The position numbers and the translations under genes were made by a program. The notes beneath the pieces are model-generated. The model did not search any database and was not told where the DNA came from. It saw nothing but the letters and a program-made list of their open reading frames with translations. A stretch of DNA of 29,436 bases from CAYJSJ01 sp964373065 (GTDB lineage Bacteria > Patescibacteriota > Gracilibacteria > Peribacterales > Peribacteraceae): positions 1-29,436 of the forward strand of contig CAYJSJ010000016.1 in the NCBI GenBank assembly GCA_964373065.1. The letters are read 5' to 3'. Of this stretch, positions 1-6,217 are shown piece after piece; position 1 is the first letter of the stretch, and every line of letters begins with the position of its first letter.

Positions 1-63
1 TCCCCATTTCCCCATTTCCCCATTTCCCCATTTCCCCATTTCCCCATTTCCCCATTTCCCCAT
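1..63. repeat. CCCCATTT octamer tandem repeat at left edge
   Basis: Almost eight perfect copies of the 8-bp unit CCCCATTT start at the first base. Read on the minus strand the unit is GGGGAAAT, which has no stop in any frame and encodes GEMGKWGN repeatedly. It continues the reading frame of the adjacent 2-epimerase. The same unit recurs at 23758-23801, and a degenerate relative is found at 29388-29436. Confidence 0.95.
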
Positions 64-520
64 ACCGCGGCGTCAGCGTCCGTATCCCCGCTTCCACATG
101 TACCGAGGCACACCCGTGGCAGTAGCCTGCGTTGCTCGCCGCCATCGCCGTCGTCGTATCACCATGCACATAGGGGATAACCGTCTTTCCTTTCGCCTGT
201 AGTTCCCCGATCAGGTACCCGAGACGACCAATAATCTGGCTCACGACCTCATGCATGGAGCCGCGAACGTTCAAGTTGAAGTCCGGCACAACGCCAAATT
301 CTTTCAGCATCCCTCCGGAGAGGTTCTCATCAAAGTGCTGGCCGGTGTGGCCGAGCAGTACGAGATGCCCGCGGTTTTTTAGTTCCCTGTAGAGCGGAAT
401 CTGCTTGATGATATCGGGCTTCGTCGCAATCAGGATCAAATGAATGTGCTTGCGATCGGAAGGAGCGACCTGATCGTAAAAGCCTTTGGAGCGGTAGGTG
501 ATTTCATTCATCCAAGACAT
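1..520 (-). CDS. wecB: UDP-N-acetylglucosamine 2-epimerase, N-terminal part, running off the left edge
   Basis: Family enzymes of this kind epimerise UDP-GlcNAc to UDP-ManNAc for cell-surface polysaccharide. Translating the minus strand from the ATG at 520 gives a GT-B-like N-terminal domain. It has an ATKPDIIKQIPLYREL segment (the usual TRPEIIK...P...EL), then GHTGQHFD, VHGDTTTAMAAS and HVEAGIRT, all diagnostic for the family. About 150 residues are recognisable. Immediately after IRTLTPRY the frame enters the octamer tract and reads (GEMGKWGN)n to the window edge. This is not family sequence, so the gene may be interrupted, extended by the repeat, or the contig may simply end there. A later in-frame ATG at 511 is an alternative start. 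No Shine-Dalgarno is seen. The product is assigned with good confidence, but wecB versus a related NDP-sugar epimerase cannot be separated. The WecG/TagA enzyme at 2515-3246 uses ManNAc-type substrates in known pathways, which fits. Confidence 0.85.
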   Translation of the reverse strand, partial: MSWMNEITYRSKGFYDQVAPSDRKHIHLILIATKPDIIKQIPLYRELKNRGHLVLLGHTGQHFDENLSGGMLKEFGVVPDFNLNVRGSMHEVVSQIIGRLGYLIGELQAKGKTVIPYVHGDTTTAMAASNAGYCHGCASVHVEAGIRTLTPRYGEMGKWGNGEMGKWGNGEMG

Positions 521-652
521 AGAATAGCGTTACACTCTCAAAGAAGTCGATCAAAACCCAGCGTAGCTCGAAGAGCGAAATTGGGTGATTTCCTGCAAAC
601 AGGAGAGAGCGTATGGCAAACAATCTCCAAAAACCAGCAGGCAAGTGACAAT

Positions 653-1309
653 CTATGACCGAAACAAACGCGCTACGAGCCCTATAGGAATGGAAATTGG
701 TGCAATAATTCCACGCGCCATAGTGCCCAATGCGCCGGGCTGTGTACGGCCTTCTTTGTGCCACACTAAATTATGCAGAATGCCTAGACCATATGTTGAG
801 AGTGCGGCTACACCTCCGTATATCCCACCGCCAACTGCAGAGATCCCCGCGGACAATGCAACCATAGAAGCAGAAGCGCCGAGGAAAAGAGTGCCAGCTG
901 CAGAGAGTCCTCCATAGATAGTCGCACCGGCACCGGCACCGACCAGACTCCAATTACGTGCACGTCGTACTTCGGTATCGATATCTATTGAGTGAATTAA
1001 TGCAGGTATGGAATTATTTTGGGATGCAGATGACATTTGCAAAGCAACAGGCGCCTCGGTTGGTGAATGATCGACTGTATGCATATCCGACGCGTGTGAA
1101 CGCTCAGAAGATTGCGTCAACGGACGATGTGCATCGTTGCTCGCCTCAGTAAAACTCCGCTCGTCTTTTTGAACTTCTTTCAGAGTACCATTCATCTCAT
1201 CACCAAATTGATCTTGTATTCCACGAAGCGCAGCTTGCATTTCTTTGGAAGCATTATTTCCCGGATTTCGAGGTACTGCATCCGATTCTGAATCGATTGG
1301 TTCACGCAT
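653..1309 (-). CDS. Hypothetical membrane protein with glycine-zipper-like C-terminal half
   Basis: The protein has 218 residues and I recognise no family. Residues 1-105 are polar and rich in Ser, Asp, Glu and Gln, probably disordered. Residues about 118-180 form a long Gly/Ala-rich hydrophobic stretch (GAGAGATIYGG, GISAVGGGIYGG) that could make two packed membrane helices of glycine-zipper type. A basic tail with a second hydrophobic patch follows (GIIAPISIPIGLVARLF). The start at 1309 is supported by one of the few clear Shine-Dalgarno sequences in the window, AAGGAGG at 1323-1329, and by a promoter-like TATAAT just upstream. It stands alone between the 2-epimerase and gpmA. Holin-like, toxin-like or envelope roles would be speculation. 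Confidence 0.7.
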   Translation of the reverse strand: MREPIDSESDAVPRNPGNNASKEMQAALRGIQDQFGDEMNGTLKEVQKDERSFTEASNDAHRPLTQSSERSHASDMHTVDHSPTEAPVALQMSSASQNNSIPALIHSIDIDTEVRRARNWSLVGAGAGATIYGGLSAAGTLFLGASASMVALSAGISAVGGGIYGGVAALSTYGLGILHNLVWHKEGRTQPGALGTMARGIIAPISIPIGLVARLFRS

Positions 1310-1331
1310 ATTTGTGTTTGTTCCTCCTTAT

Positions 1332-1361
1332 ATTATAGCATATTTACAACTCAAATGGCAA
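1332..1361 (-). promoter_or_regulatory. Sigma-70-like promoter for the gene at 653-1309
   Basis: On the minus strand TTGCCA (1356-1361) is separated by 18 bp from a perfect TATAAT (1332-1337). The AAGGAGG Shine-Dalgarno begins only three bases beyond the -10 box. The expected transcription start therefore falls on or inside the ribosome-binding site, which is an unusual geometry. Confidence 0.45.
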
Positions 1362-1390
1362 GGCCGATGAAGAATGGGAAACCTTTCGAG

Positions 1391-2056
1391 CTACACTCGT
1401 CCCTCCTCCACGTTTTTTTCTGTCGTAGACGCCCCCTTGGTCACAACCCCCTCTACAGAAATGATCTCGTGAGAAACCATCTTTTGGCCTTCAAACCGAT
1501 AGACATACGGCGTACACAGCCCGATCTCGAGTGCTGCAGTCGTATCGGGATCGAGACCTTCGAGATTCTTAATGATCGGACGGAGACTGTTGCCATGTGC
1601 AACGATGAGCACCGTTTTGCCGTCGATGAGATGTGGGAGAATAGTGTGCTCGAAATACGACCACGTGCGCTTCTCGCAATCTTCGATGCTTTCTCCTCCC
1701 GGAGGCCGCGTACAGTAGCTTCTCCGCCAGAGCTGCACCTGTTTTTCGCCGTGTTTCTGCACGGTCTCGACCTTATTGAGTCCCTGCAAATCGCCGTAGT
1801 GCCGCTCGTTGAGTGCTGCATCACCGGTAATAGGCGGCGACTGCCCGAGTTCCCGGAGGATGATCTCGAGTGTTTCTGTCGCGCGCGAAAGCTTGGAAGT
1901 GAAAGCGACATCGAAAGCAAATTCCCTCACCGCATGAGCGCAGAGTGCTGCATCGCTCCTTCCGCGCTCTGTAAGGGGAACATCTGACCACCCTGCAAAT
2001 CGATTTTCCAGGTTCCACTGCGATTGTCCATGCCGGATAGCAACAAGTACCCCCAT
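1391..2056 (-). CDS. gpmA: 2,3-bisphosphoglycerate-dependent phosphoglycerate mutase
   Basis: The enzyme interconverts 3- and 2-phosphoglycerate in glycolysis. The protein from the ATG at 2056 has 221 residues and begins MGVLVAIRHGQSQWN, placing the phospho-histidine loop RHG at residues 8-10 as in the family. Other family signatures are FAGWSDVPLTERG, SKLSRATETL, ERHYGDLQGLNK, RPPGGESIEDC and VAHGNSLRPIIK, which holds the second catalytic histidine. The frame stays open 20 codons further upstream, but that extension has no homology-like features and would push RHG away from the N-terminus. The length is slightly below the usual 230-250. It is monocistronic, and the divergent spacer to the next gene carries the first telomere-like tract. 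Confidence 0.95.
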   Translation of the reverse strand: MGVLVAIRHGQSQWNLENRFAGWSDVPLTERGRSDAALCAHAVREFAFDVAFTSKLSRATETLEIILRELGQSPPITGDAALNERHYGDLQGLNKVETVQKHGEKQVQLWRRSYCTRPPGGESIEDCEKRTWSYFEHTILPHLIDGKTVLIVAHGNSLRPIIKNLEGLDPDTTAALEIGLCTPYVYRFEGQKMVSHEIISVEGVVTKGASTTEKNVEEGRV

Positions 2057-2133
2057 GCGGAAAACGTAGCATAGCTTCCTCTCTGAAGCCACGTTTGCTA
2101 CAATCACCGTCATCACAGAATCTTAGACCCTGC

Positions 2134-2189
2134 CTAACCCTAACCCCACCCCTAACCCTAACCCCACCCCTAACCCTAACCCTAACCCC
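2134..2189. repeat. Telomere-like CCCTAA tract with 18-bp higher-order unit
   Basis: The tract consists of CCTAAC units with CCCC-ACC interruptions. Two copies of an 18-bp unit (CCTAACCCTAACCCCACC) are followed by a third variant that runs straight into the ATG at 2190. It fills most of the spacer between divergent gpmA and the gene at 2190. The complementary strand has many GGG/GGGG runs. Confidence 0.95.
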
Positions 2190-2573
2190 ATGGACATCCG
2201 CCACCTCTCCCGCAATCGCTTCCTCTCAACGGTCGGCTGGGGGCTCATCGCAAGCCTTGCCATCGTCAGCATTGCCGCCGGGCTCGGCAGGGCGACGGTG
2301 AATCTGCAGGGTGCCCTCATCGATAAACCGGATATCGCCATCTATCTCCTTCTGCCGGAGGAGGGCATCCGCAACGTAGAGCTACTGAGGGAAAATGAAA
2401 CGGAACGCCACTACCTGACAGAGACGAAAAGCGGTCCGAAGCTTGTCGTATTAAAAAAGGGAGAAACGGAGTGGTATGTCTCCCTCATAGAAAAGCTCCG
2501 TGCAGATACTATCCTTACGGAGCCGAGCGCCGATACCGAAGGACAAGCAGAGGAAACCGCACCGTCGCCGTAA
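2190..2573 (+). CDS. Hypothetical single-pass membrane protein
   Basis: The protein has 127 residues and no recognised family. A short basic N-terminus (MDIRHLSRNR) is followed by a hydrophobic helix at about residues 13-35. The remainder is a polar domain (DKPDIAIYLLLPEEGIRNVELLREN...LVVLKKGETEWYVSL) that would lie outside the membrane. The tail is acidic and proline-rich. The ATG follows the repeat tract with no spacer and no Shine-Dalgarno. Its last 59 bp overlap the end of the convergent glycosyltransferase gene. The compact alpha/beta-like pattern and the topology make it a credible real gene, but the function is unknown. Confidence 0.6.
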   Translation: MDIRHLSRNRFLSTVGWGLIASLAIVSIAAGLGRATVNLQGALIDKPDIAIYLLLPEEGIRNVELLRENETERHYLTETKSGPKLVVLKKGETEWYVSLIEKLRADTILTEPSADTEGQAEETAPSP

Positions 2574-3246
2574 GAATTCGTCCGATCCTCCACGGCTCGT
2601 GCATCACGCGCCACAGCCATTCAAAACCGAGGGTACGGAAGAATTTGGGAGCGCGTTTGACGACACCGGAAACAACATCAAACGTCCCGCCGACGCCCAG
2701 AGCAACATGTACGGAATGAAGCGCATGGAGATGCGTGCCGATCCAGAGATCCTGCTTTGGTGCCCCGTAGGCAACTAGCAACAGATGCGCTCCGGAGTCA
2801 TTGATACGCGAAATGATCTCCGCGGCATCTTCCTCCGACGGCGATCCTTCGAACGTCCCCGCAATGACGAGACGAGGATTCTTTTTCCGAAGCATATCCC
2901 CGGTCCTAACCCCAACCCCATCCCTACCCCCAAGCAGAAATACCGGATGCTCCGAGCCGAGCTTCGTACAAAGTTCCGTCACAAGATCCACACCGGCTAT
3001 ACGTTCGGAAATGCGCTGACCTGTCATCCGTGCAGCCCACAGAAGCCCTGCGGAATCCGGAACATTGAGCGCGGATGTATGGAGGAGTGAACGGAACGCC
3101 GCGTTCTGCGCCGCTTCGACGAGCATCTCACTATTTGGCGTCATGACATGATGCTTACCTCCATTGAGCATTGTACGAATGCGATCAATGGCTTGATCCA
3201 TGGTGACCGGATCGATTGGTACACCCAGTATTGTCACGCGTTGCAT
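2515..3246 (-). CDS. tagA: WecG/TagA/CpsF family glycosyltransferase (GT26)
   Basis: Family members transfer N-acetylmannosamine or a related sugar to an undecaprenyl-linked acceptor in wall teichoic acid, enterobacterial common antigen or capsule synthesis. The protein has 243 residues. Diagnostic segments in order are TPNSEMLVEAAQ (about 37-48), NVPDSAGLLWAAR (61-73), RIAGVDLV (82-89), LLVAYGAPKQDLWI (155-168), GVGGTFDVVSGVVKRAP (183-199) and GFEWLWRVMHEPWR (207-220). The segment VFLLGGRDGVGVRTGDM is encoded across a telomere-like repeat at 2904-2932, so the GVGV loop appears repeat-derived. The gene is divergent from the lipoprotein gene at 3326 across a perfect telomere-like tract. A functional link to the upstream 2-epimerase (ManNAc supply) is inferred. 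Confidence 0.9.
   Translation of the reverse strand: MQRVTILGVPIDPVTMDQAIDRIRTMLNGGKHHVMTPNSEMLVEAAQNAAFRSLLHTSALNVPDSAGLLWAARMTGQRISERIAGVDLVTELCTKLGSEHPVFLLGGRDGVGVRTGDMLRKKNPRLVIAGTFEGSPSEEDAAEIISRINDSGAHLLLVAYGAPKQDLWIGTHLHALHSVHVALGVGGTFDVVSGVVKRAPKFFRTLGFEWLWRVMHEPWRIGRILTATVRFPLLVLRYRRSAP
2904..2932. repeat. Degenerate telomere-like repeat inside tagA
   Basis: CCTAACCCCAACCCCAT plus CCCTACCCCC lies within the coding sequence of the GT26 enzyme. It is in frame and encodes the loop after FLLGG. Confidence 0.7.
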
Positions 3247-3254
3247 ACCCCCAT

Positions 3255-3288
3255 CCTAACCCTAACCCTAACCCTAACCCTAACCCTA
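3255..3288. repeat. Perfect telomere-like tract (CCTAAC)5 between divergent genes
   Basis: Five perfect CCTAAC units plus CCTA occupy half of the 79-bp spacer between tagA (minus) and the lipoprotein gene (plus). On the minus strand this is (TTAGGG)n, with five GGG runs plus GGGGG eight bases before the tagA ATG. It is therefore a G-quadruplex-capable sequence in the tagA leader. Confidence 0.97.
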
Positions 3289-3325
3289 TATTGCTTTACC
3301 CGGGTATTTTCCGCACACTTCCGCC

Positions 3326-4075
3326 ATGTCTCAGTATCGCTACTGCACTATCGCCTTCATGCTCGTGCTTTTTGGATGCGCGCCGCTCGTTGAGCGTCAA
3401 ACGCAGCCGAAGCCCCTGCCGGAACAGTTTGGCTCTCTGTCTTCTGCGTCATCATCAGATCTCGGGGAAGAGGTAAGCGCGCACCAAGTCACAGGTGAGG
3501 GGGAGCAAGCAGCCAAGCAAGCAGAAGAACCGGAGCAAACGACGATCACAGAGAGGCTCCTCCCGACGGGGCTCCTTGAAATCGGTGACGCGAATGCTCC
3601 GCTGACGCTTCTGCTCTTTACCGAACACCACTGTCGCTACTGCAAAGAATTTCAGAATAAACACTTCGTGACGCTCTATAAAGATTTCATCGAATCGAGG
3701 AAACTCAAACTCCAGATCGCCATCTTGCCCCTAAAGAAGTATACGGGAAGCGAGCTTTCCGCCATAGGACTGCTGTGCGCAGCCGCCCAAGGCAAGGGCA
3801 TCCCCATGCACGAACTTCTCTTTACGCTCGGTGCAAGTAATACAGACACGCTCATGAAGGAGGCAGCGACGCTCAAGCTCGATCAGACACTCTTTGCAAC
3901 ATGTCTCACCGCCCCTGCAACTGCCGGGCTTCTGGAACTCCAGGCATCCCTTGCCCGAAGCCTTGATGTGACGCTCGTCCCTACGTTCTTCCTCAATGGA
4001 ACAAAATCGGTGGGGCTGCCGTACTACCCCGATCTGAGAGGAATGATTGATGCACAATTGAAGATTGGAGATTGA
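3326..4075 (+). CDS. DsbA-like thioredoxin-fold lipoprotein
   Basis: The protein has 249 residues. The N-terminal lipoprotein signal has a hydrophobic core and lipobox LFGC, with Cys18 as the predicted lipidated residue. A linker rich in Ser, Glu and Gln (20-75) acts as an envelope tether. The thioredoxin/DsbA domain follows: DANAPLTLLLFTEHHCRYCKEF contains the redox pair CRYC, an inserted helical region covers about 130-215, and VPTFFLNG supplies the cis-proline loop. The likely role is thiol oxidation or isomerisation outside the cytoplasmic membrane. No DsbB or VKOR partner is visible here. The last residues (LKIGD) and the TGA stop come from the ATTGAAG repeat that follows, so the natural C-terminus may have been altered by repeat growth. 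There is no Shine-Dalgarno. Confidence 0.85.
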   Translation: MSQYRYCTIAFMLVLFGCAPLVERQTQPKPLPEQFGSLSSASSSDLGEEVSAHQVTGEGEQAAKQAEEPEQTTITERLLPTGLLEIGDANAPLTLLLFTEHHCRYCKEFQNKHFVTLYKDFIESRKLKLQIAILPLKKYTGSELSAIGLLCAAAQGKGIPMHELLFTLGASNTDTLMKEAATLKLDQTLFATCLTAPATAGLLELQASLARSLDVTLVPTFFLNGTKSVGLPYYPDLRGMIDAQLKIGD

Positions 4076-4120
4076 AGATTGAGAATTGAAGATTGAAGAT
4101 TGATCTTCCATTTTCAATTT
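4057..4120. repeat. ATTGAAG heptamer tract with hairpin, between convergent genes
   Basis: Degenerate repeats of ATTGAAG/ATTGGAG/ATTGAGA switch to the complementary form (ATCTTCCATTTTCAATTTC) at the right end. This creates the perfect small hairpin GAAGAT-TG-ATCTTC. The tract supplies the stop codon of the lipoprotein gene and overlaps the stop of the convergent DUF167 gene by a few bases, so it could act as a shared terminator. Confidence 0.85.
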
Positions 4121-4383
4121 CTTTTGATCCGCACCAACTTCATCCTAGCAGTCGCCCCCGAAACGATCTTCACCTGATCTCTTGCGACACCAAATTCCTT
4201 CATAAGAAACCGGACCAACTCCGCATTCGCCTTGCCGCCTTCCGGAGCGGCCGCGATGTCGATTTTTATGCTCTCGTCATCCATGACGGAAACCGCTTGC
4301 GTTACGCTGCTGCCCGGTCGAGCACGAACGTAGAACTGTACGGACCCCTTCGATTTCCATTCGGCAATCAAAGTGTCAAACAT
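4114..4383 (-). CDS. DUF167 / YggU family protein (UPF0235)
   Basis: The protein has 89 residues, the usual length for this small alpha/beta family whose biochemical role is unsettled. Recognisable features are VRARPGSSVTQ near residue 19, a central DIAAAPEGGKANAELVRFL (the family hallmark PxxGKAN), then FGVARDQVKIVSGATARMKLVRI, matching the usual VSGxxSRxK end. It lies 50 bp upstream of the trmD 3' end on the same strand, so it may be co-transcribed downstream of trmD. There is no Shine-Dalgarno before the ATG at 4383. Confidence 0.88.
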   Translation of the reverse strand: MFDTLIAEWKSKGSVQFYVRARPGSSVTQAVSVMDDESIKIDIAAAPEGGKANAELVRFLMKEFGVARDQVKIVSGATARMKLVRIKRN

Positions 4384-4421
4384 ACGATCATGATAACAAG
4401 AGAAGTGGTTAATCTGCTAAA

Positions 4422-4440
4422 AGCTATCAGCTATCAGCTC
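4422..4440. repeat. AGCTATC heptamer repeat at the trmD stop
   Basis: Two perfect AGCTATC copies plus AGCTC span the trmD termination codon. On the minus strand, AGCTGATAGCTGATAG provides the TGA stop and further in-line stops. Confidence 0.8.
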
Positions 4441-5138
4441 AAGTGTTCTTTTCTCCATTCTTCGATCTTCTTATGGTGTCCGCTCAAAAGTACATCCGGA
4501 ACCTTGAGCCCATTAAACTCTTCCGGCCGCGTGTAGTGCGGATACTCGCGTTTACCTTCGAGTGCGGGAGAAAAGCTTTCTTCCTTCGAAGATTCCTCTT
4601 TGCCAAGCACGCCCGGAATATGGCGAGCAACCGCGTCGATCAGTACCATCGCAGGGAGTTCTCCGCCCGTCAGCACATAGTCCCCGACGGAAATTTCCTC
4701 ATCGATCCATCCCCCCTCAACGATTCTCTGATCCACACCTTCATAGTGTCCGCAGAGAAGGATGATCCATGGGTACTGCCGCGCAATCGCATCGATTTTG
4801 TTCTGCGTCAGCTTCTCTCCGCGAGCAGAGAGATAGATGCGGTGCGGACGGTACTTGATGCCGAAGACATCCTTCAGCTTACGCATTCCTTTAAGGCTTT
4901 TGCGACCATCCTCCGTCACCTCTTCAATGGCTTTCGCGAGGACATCCACCTTGAGCAGCATCCCCGCACCTCCGCCGAAAGGTTTATCGTCCACCTGCCG
5001 GTGATTCCCTATGCCCCAGCGTCGAAGATCATGATAGTGGATCTCCACCTTTTCTTCCTTCTGGGCACGGCCGACGATGCTCTCGGTCAGAGGGCCGCGG
5101 AACATTCCCGGGAATAAGGTGATGACGTCGATACGCAT
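4434..5138 (-). CDS. trmD: tRNA (guanine-N1)-methyltransferase
   Basis: TrmD is a SPOUT-class enzyme that methylates G37 of tRNAs, using S-adenosylmethionine, to prevent frameshifting. From the ATG at 5138 the protein has 234 residues, starting MRIDVITLFPGMF as expected. Trefoil-knot motifs are visible: DDKPFGGGAGMLLKVD, YLSARGEKLTQ, LLCGHYEGVDQRI and ISVGDYVLTGGELPAMVLID. The C-terminal domain has YPHYTRPEEFNGLKVP and LLSGHHKKIEEWR. The frame is open 42 codons upstream, but that part is repeat-derived leader. The stop codon lies inside the AGCTATC repeat. The gene is divergent from the GT2 gene, and the two leaders are near mirror images (5140-5216). Confidence 0.95.
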   Translation of the reverse strand: MRIDVITLFPGMFRGPLTESIVGRAQKEEKVEIHYHDLRRWGIGNHRQVDDKPFGGGAGMLLKVDVLAKAIEEVTEDGRKSLKGMRKLKDVFGIKYRPHRIYLSARGEKLTQNKIDAIARQYPWIILLCGHYEGVDQRIVEGGWIDEEISVGDYVLTGGELPAMVLIDAVARHIPGVLGKEESSKEESFSPALEGKREYPHYTRPEEFNGLKVPDVLLSGHHKKIEEWRKEHLS

Positions 5139-5139
5139 A

Positions 5140-5216
5140 GGGGCTAGGGACTGGTATTGTGGGATGAGGGTACATGAGTAATTCTCCCAGCCCCTCAATA
5201 CTAGTCCCAAGCCCCT
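5140..5216. repeat. Imperfect inverted repeat forming mirrored leaders of trmD and the GT2 gene
   Basis: GGGGCTAGGGACTGGTATTG (from 5140) is matched in inverse orientation by CAATACTAGTCCCAAGCCCC (ending 5216), with about three mismatches in the core. Each arm abuts the start codon of one of the divergent genes. This supports the starts at 5138 and 5225 rather than the longer open frames. Confidence 0.75.
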
Positions 5217-5224
5217 TCGTCCGC

Positions 5225-6217
5225 ATGTCAAAAGCCTCCGTCTTAATTCCTCTCTATAAGCCAAATCCCACGCATCTCACAGAGACGCTCGATTCTCTTA
5301 TGGCACAGACCGAGCAAGACTTCGAGTGCATCATGTGTGAAGAACCGACGGACATTCGACATTCAACATTCGCTGTTCTCCGACCATACCTCGGTGACAG
5401 TCGATTCAAACACTTCATAAACGAAACATGTCTCGGGATCGGCGGAAACTGGAACCGCTGCTTCTCGTACGCCAAGTCCCCCATCATCGCGTATCTGTTC
5501 CAAGATGATCTTTGGAACCAAGAGTACCTCGCGACCGCTCTCCGGATTTTTGAAGAAAACATTCATGTCGGCTTCATCTCTATGAACCATCGCTACCGGT
5601 ATGACGACGATCTTCCGACGATCATGGGGTACGAGGCTCTGCAGAAGGTCAAAACAGATGTGCTTCGCGAAGGCATGTGGAGCGGAATGGAGTTTCTAAA
5701 GATGTGGCTCAAGCGAGAGATGCACCCTAACCTCATCGGCGAGCCGCCGTTCGTCGTGATGAAGCGTGAAGTAATGGAAGAAGTGGGACCGTTCCATGAA
5801 GGCATGCCGCAATTTCTGGATGTGGAGTACTGGTTGCGGTGCCTGCTCGTTACGGATTGGTACTACGAAAAAAATATTCACGGCGCGTTCCGCGTGCACG
5901 GCGATGCGGCGAGTTGCCGGAACAATACATCGGGTGAAGGTTTGTATGATCGTCTGGAGTGCTTCGAGATGTTGATACGAAACCTCGACGGTGAAATGAA
6001 AAAACTCGCAATCAAGAGCCGCACTGCCGCAGTCGAAACCATGGCGAAGAAGTTCTTTATGCGCGTAAAGCGCGGGCAAACTGTTGCGACGAAAAGCGGT
6101 GGGAGAGTCGTCGTATTCGTGCTTCGTCATCCGTTCCTTGTTATAAAAGCGATGGTGAAGGTGGTGTGGAGGAGATTTATTACACAAACTCCCCCATCAA
6201 CTTCGTCACGTCCGTAA
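5225..6217 (+). CDS. Glycosyltransferase family 2
   Basis: The protein has 330 residues from the ATG at 5225. It opens with SVLIPLYKPNPTHLTETLDSL, the nucleotide-sugar-binding strand of GT-A folds. NWNRCFSYAKSPIIAYLFQDD follows, where QDD replaces the common DxD metal site (about residue 98), and then EEVGPFHEGMPQFLDVEYWLR, the acceptor-site acidic region. A basic C-terminal tail with a hydrophobic patch (VVVFVLRHPFLVIKAMVKVVW) may bind the membrane. The target is probably a surface glycan; the exact sugar cannot be told. A heptamer-like CATTCGA/CATTCAA/CATTCGC run at 5352-5372 lies in frame. The 3' end overlaps korB by 38 bp convergently. An upstream ATG at 5174 lies in the inverted-repeat leader and is rejected. 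Confidence 0.85.
   Translation: MSKASVLIPLYKPNPTHLTETLDSLMAQTEQDFECIMCEEPTDIRHSTFAVLRPYLGDSRFKHFINETCLGIGGNWNRCFSYAKSPIIAYLFQDDLWNQEYLATALRIFEENIHVGFISMNHRYRYDDDLPTIMGYEALQKVKTDVLREGMWSGMEFLKMWLKREMHPNLIGEPPFVVMKREVMEEVGPFHEGMPQFLDVEYWLRCLLVTDWYYEKNIHGAFRVHGDAASCRNNTSGEGLYDRLECFEMLIRNLDGEMKKLAIKSRTAAVETMAKKFFMRVKRGQTVATKSGGRVVVFVLRHPFLVIKAMVKVVWRRFITQTPPSTSSRP

Noticed and set aside
1..63. CRISPR array
   Set aside because: The units are 8 bp with no spacers, there are no cas genes, and the same unit appears at unrelated gene junctions.
3255..3288. A true chromosome telomere or eukaryotic contamination because of TTAGGG repeats
   Set aside because: The tract is internal, short, and flanked by bacterial genes on both sides. 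Many degenerate copies lie between and inside other bacterial genes.
5174..5224. Longer N-terminus for the family 2 glycosyltransferase
   Set aside because: These 17 codons are the inverted-repeat leader, and the family sequence begins at SVLIPLY just after the ATG at 5225.
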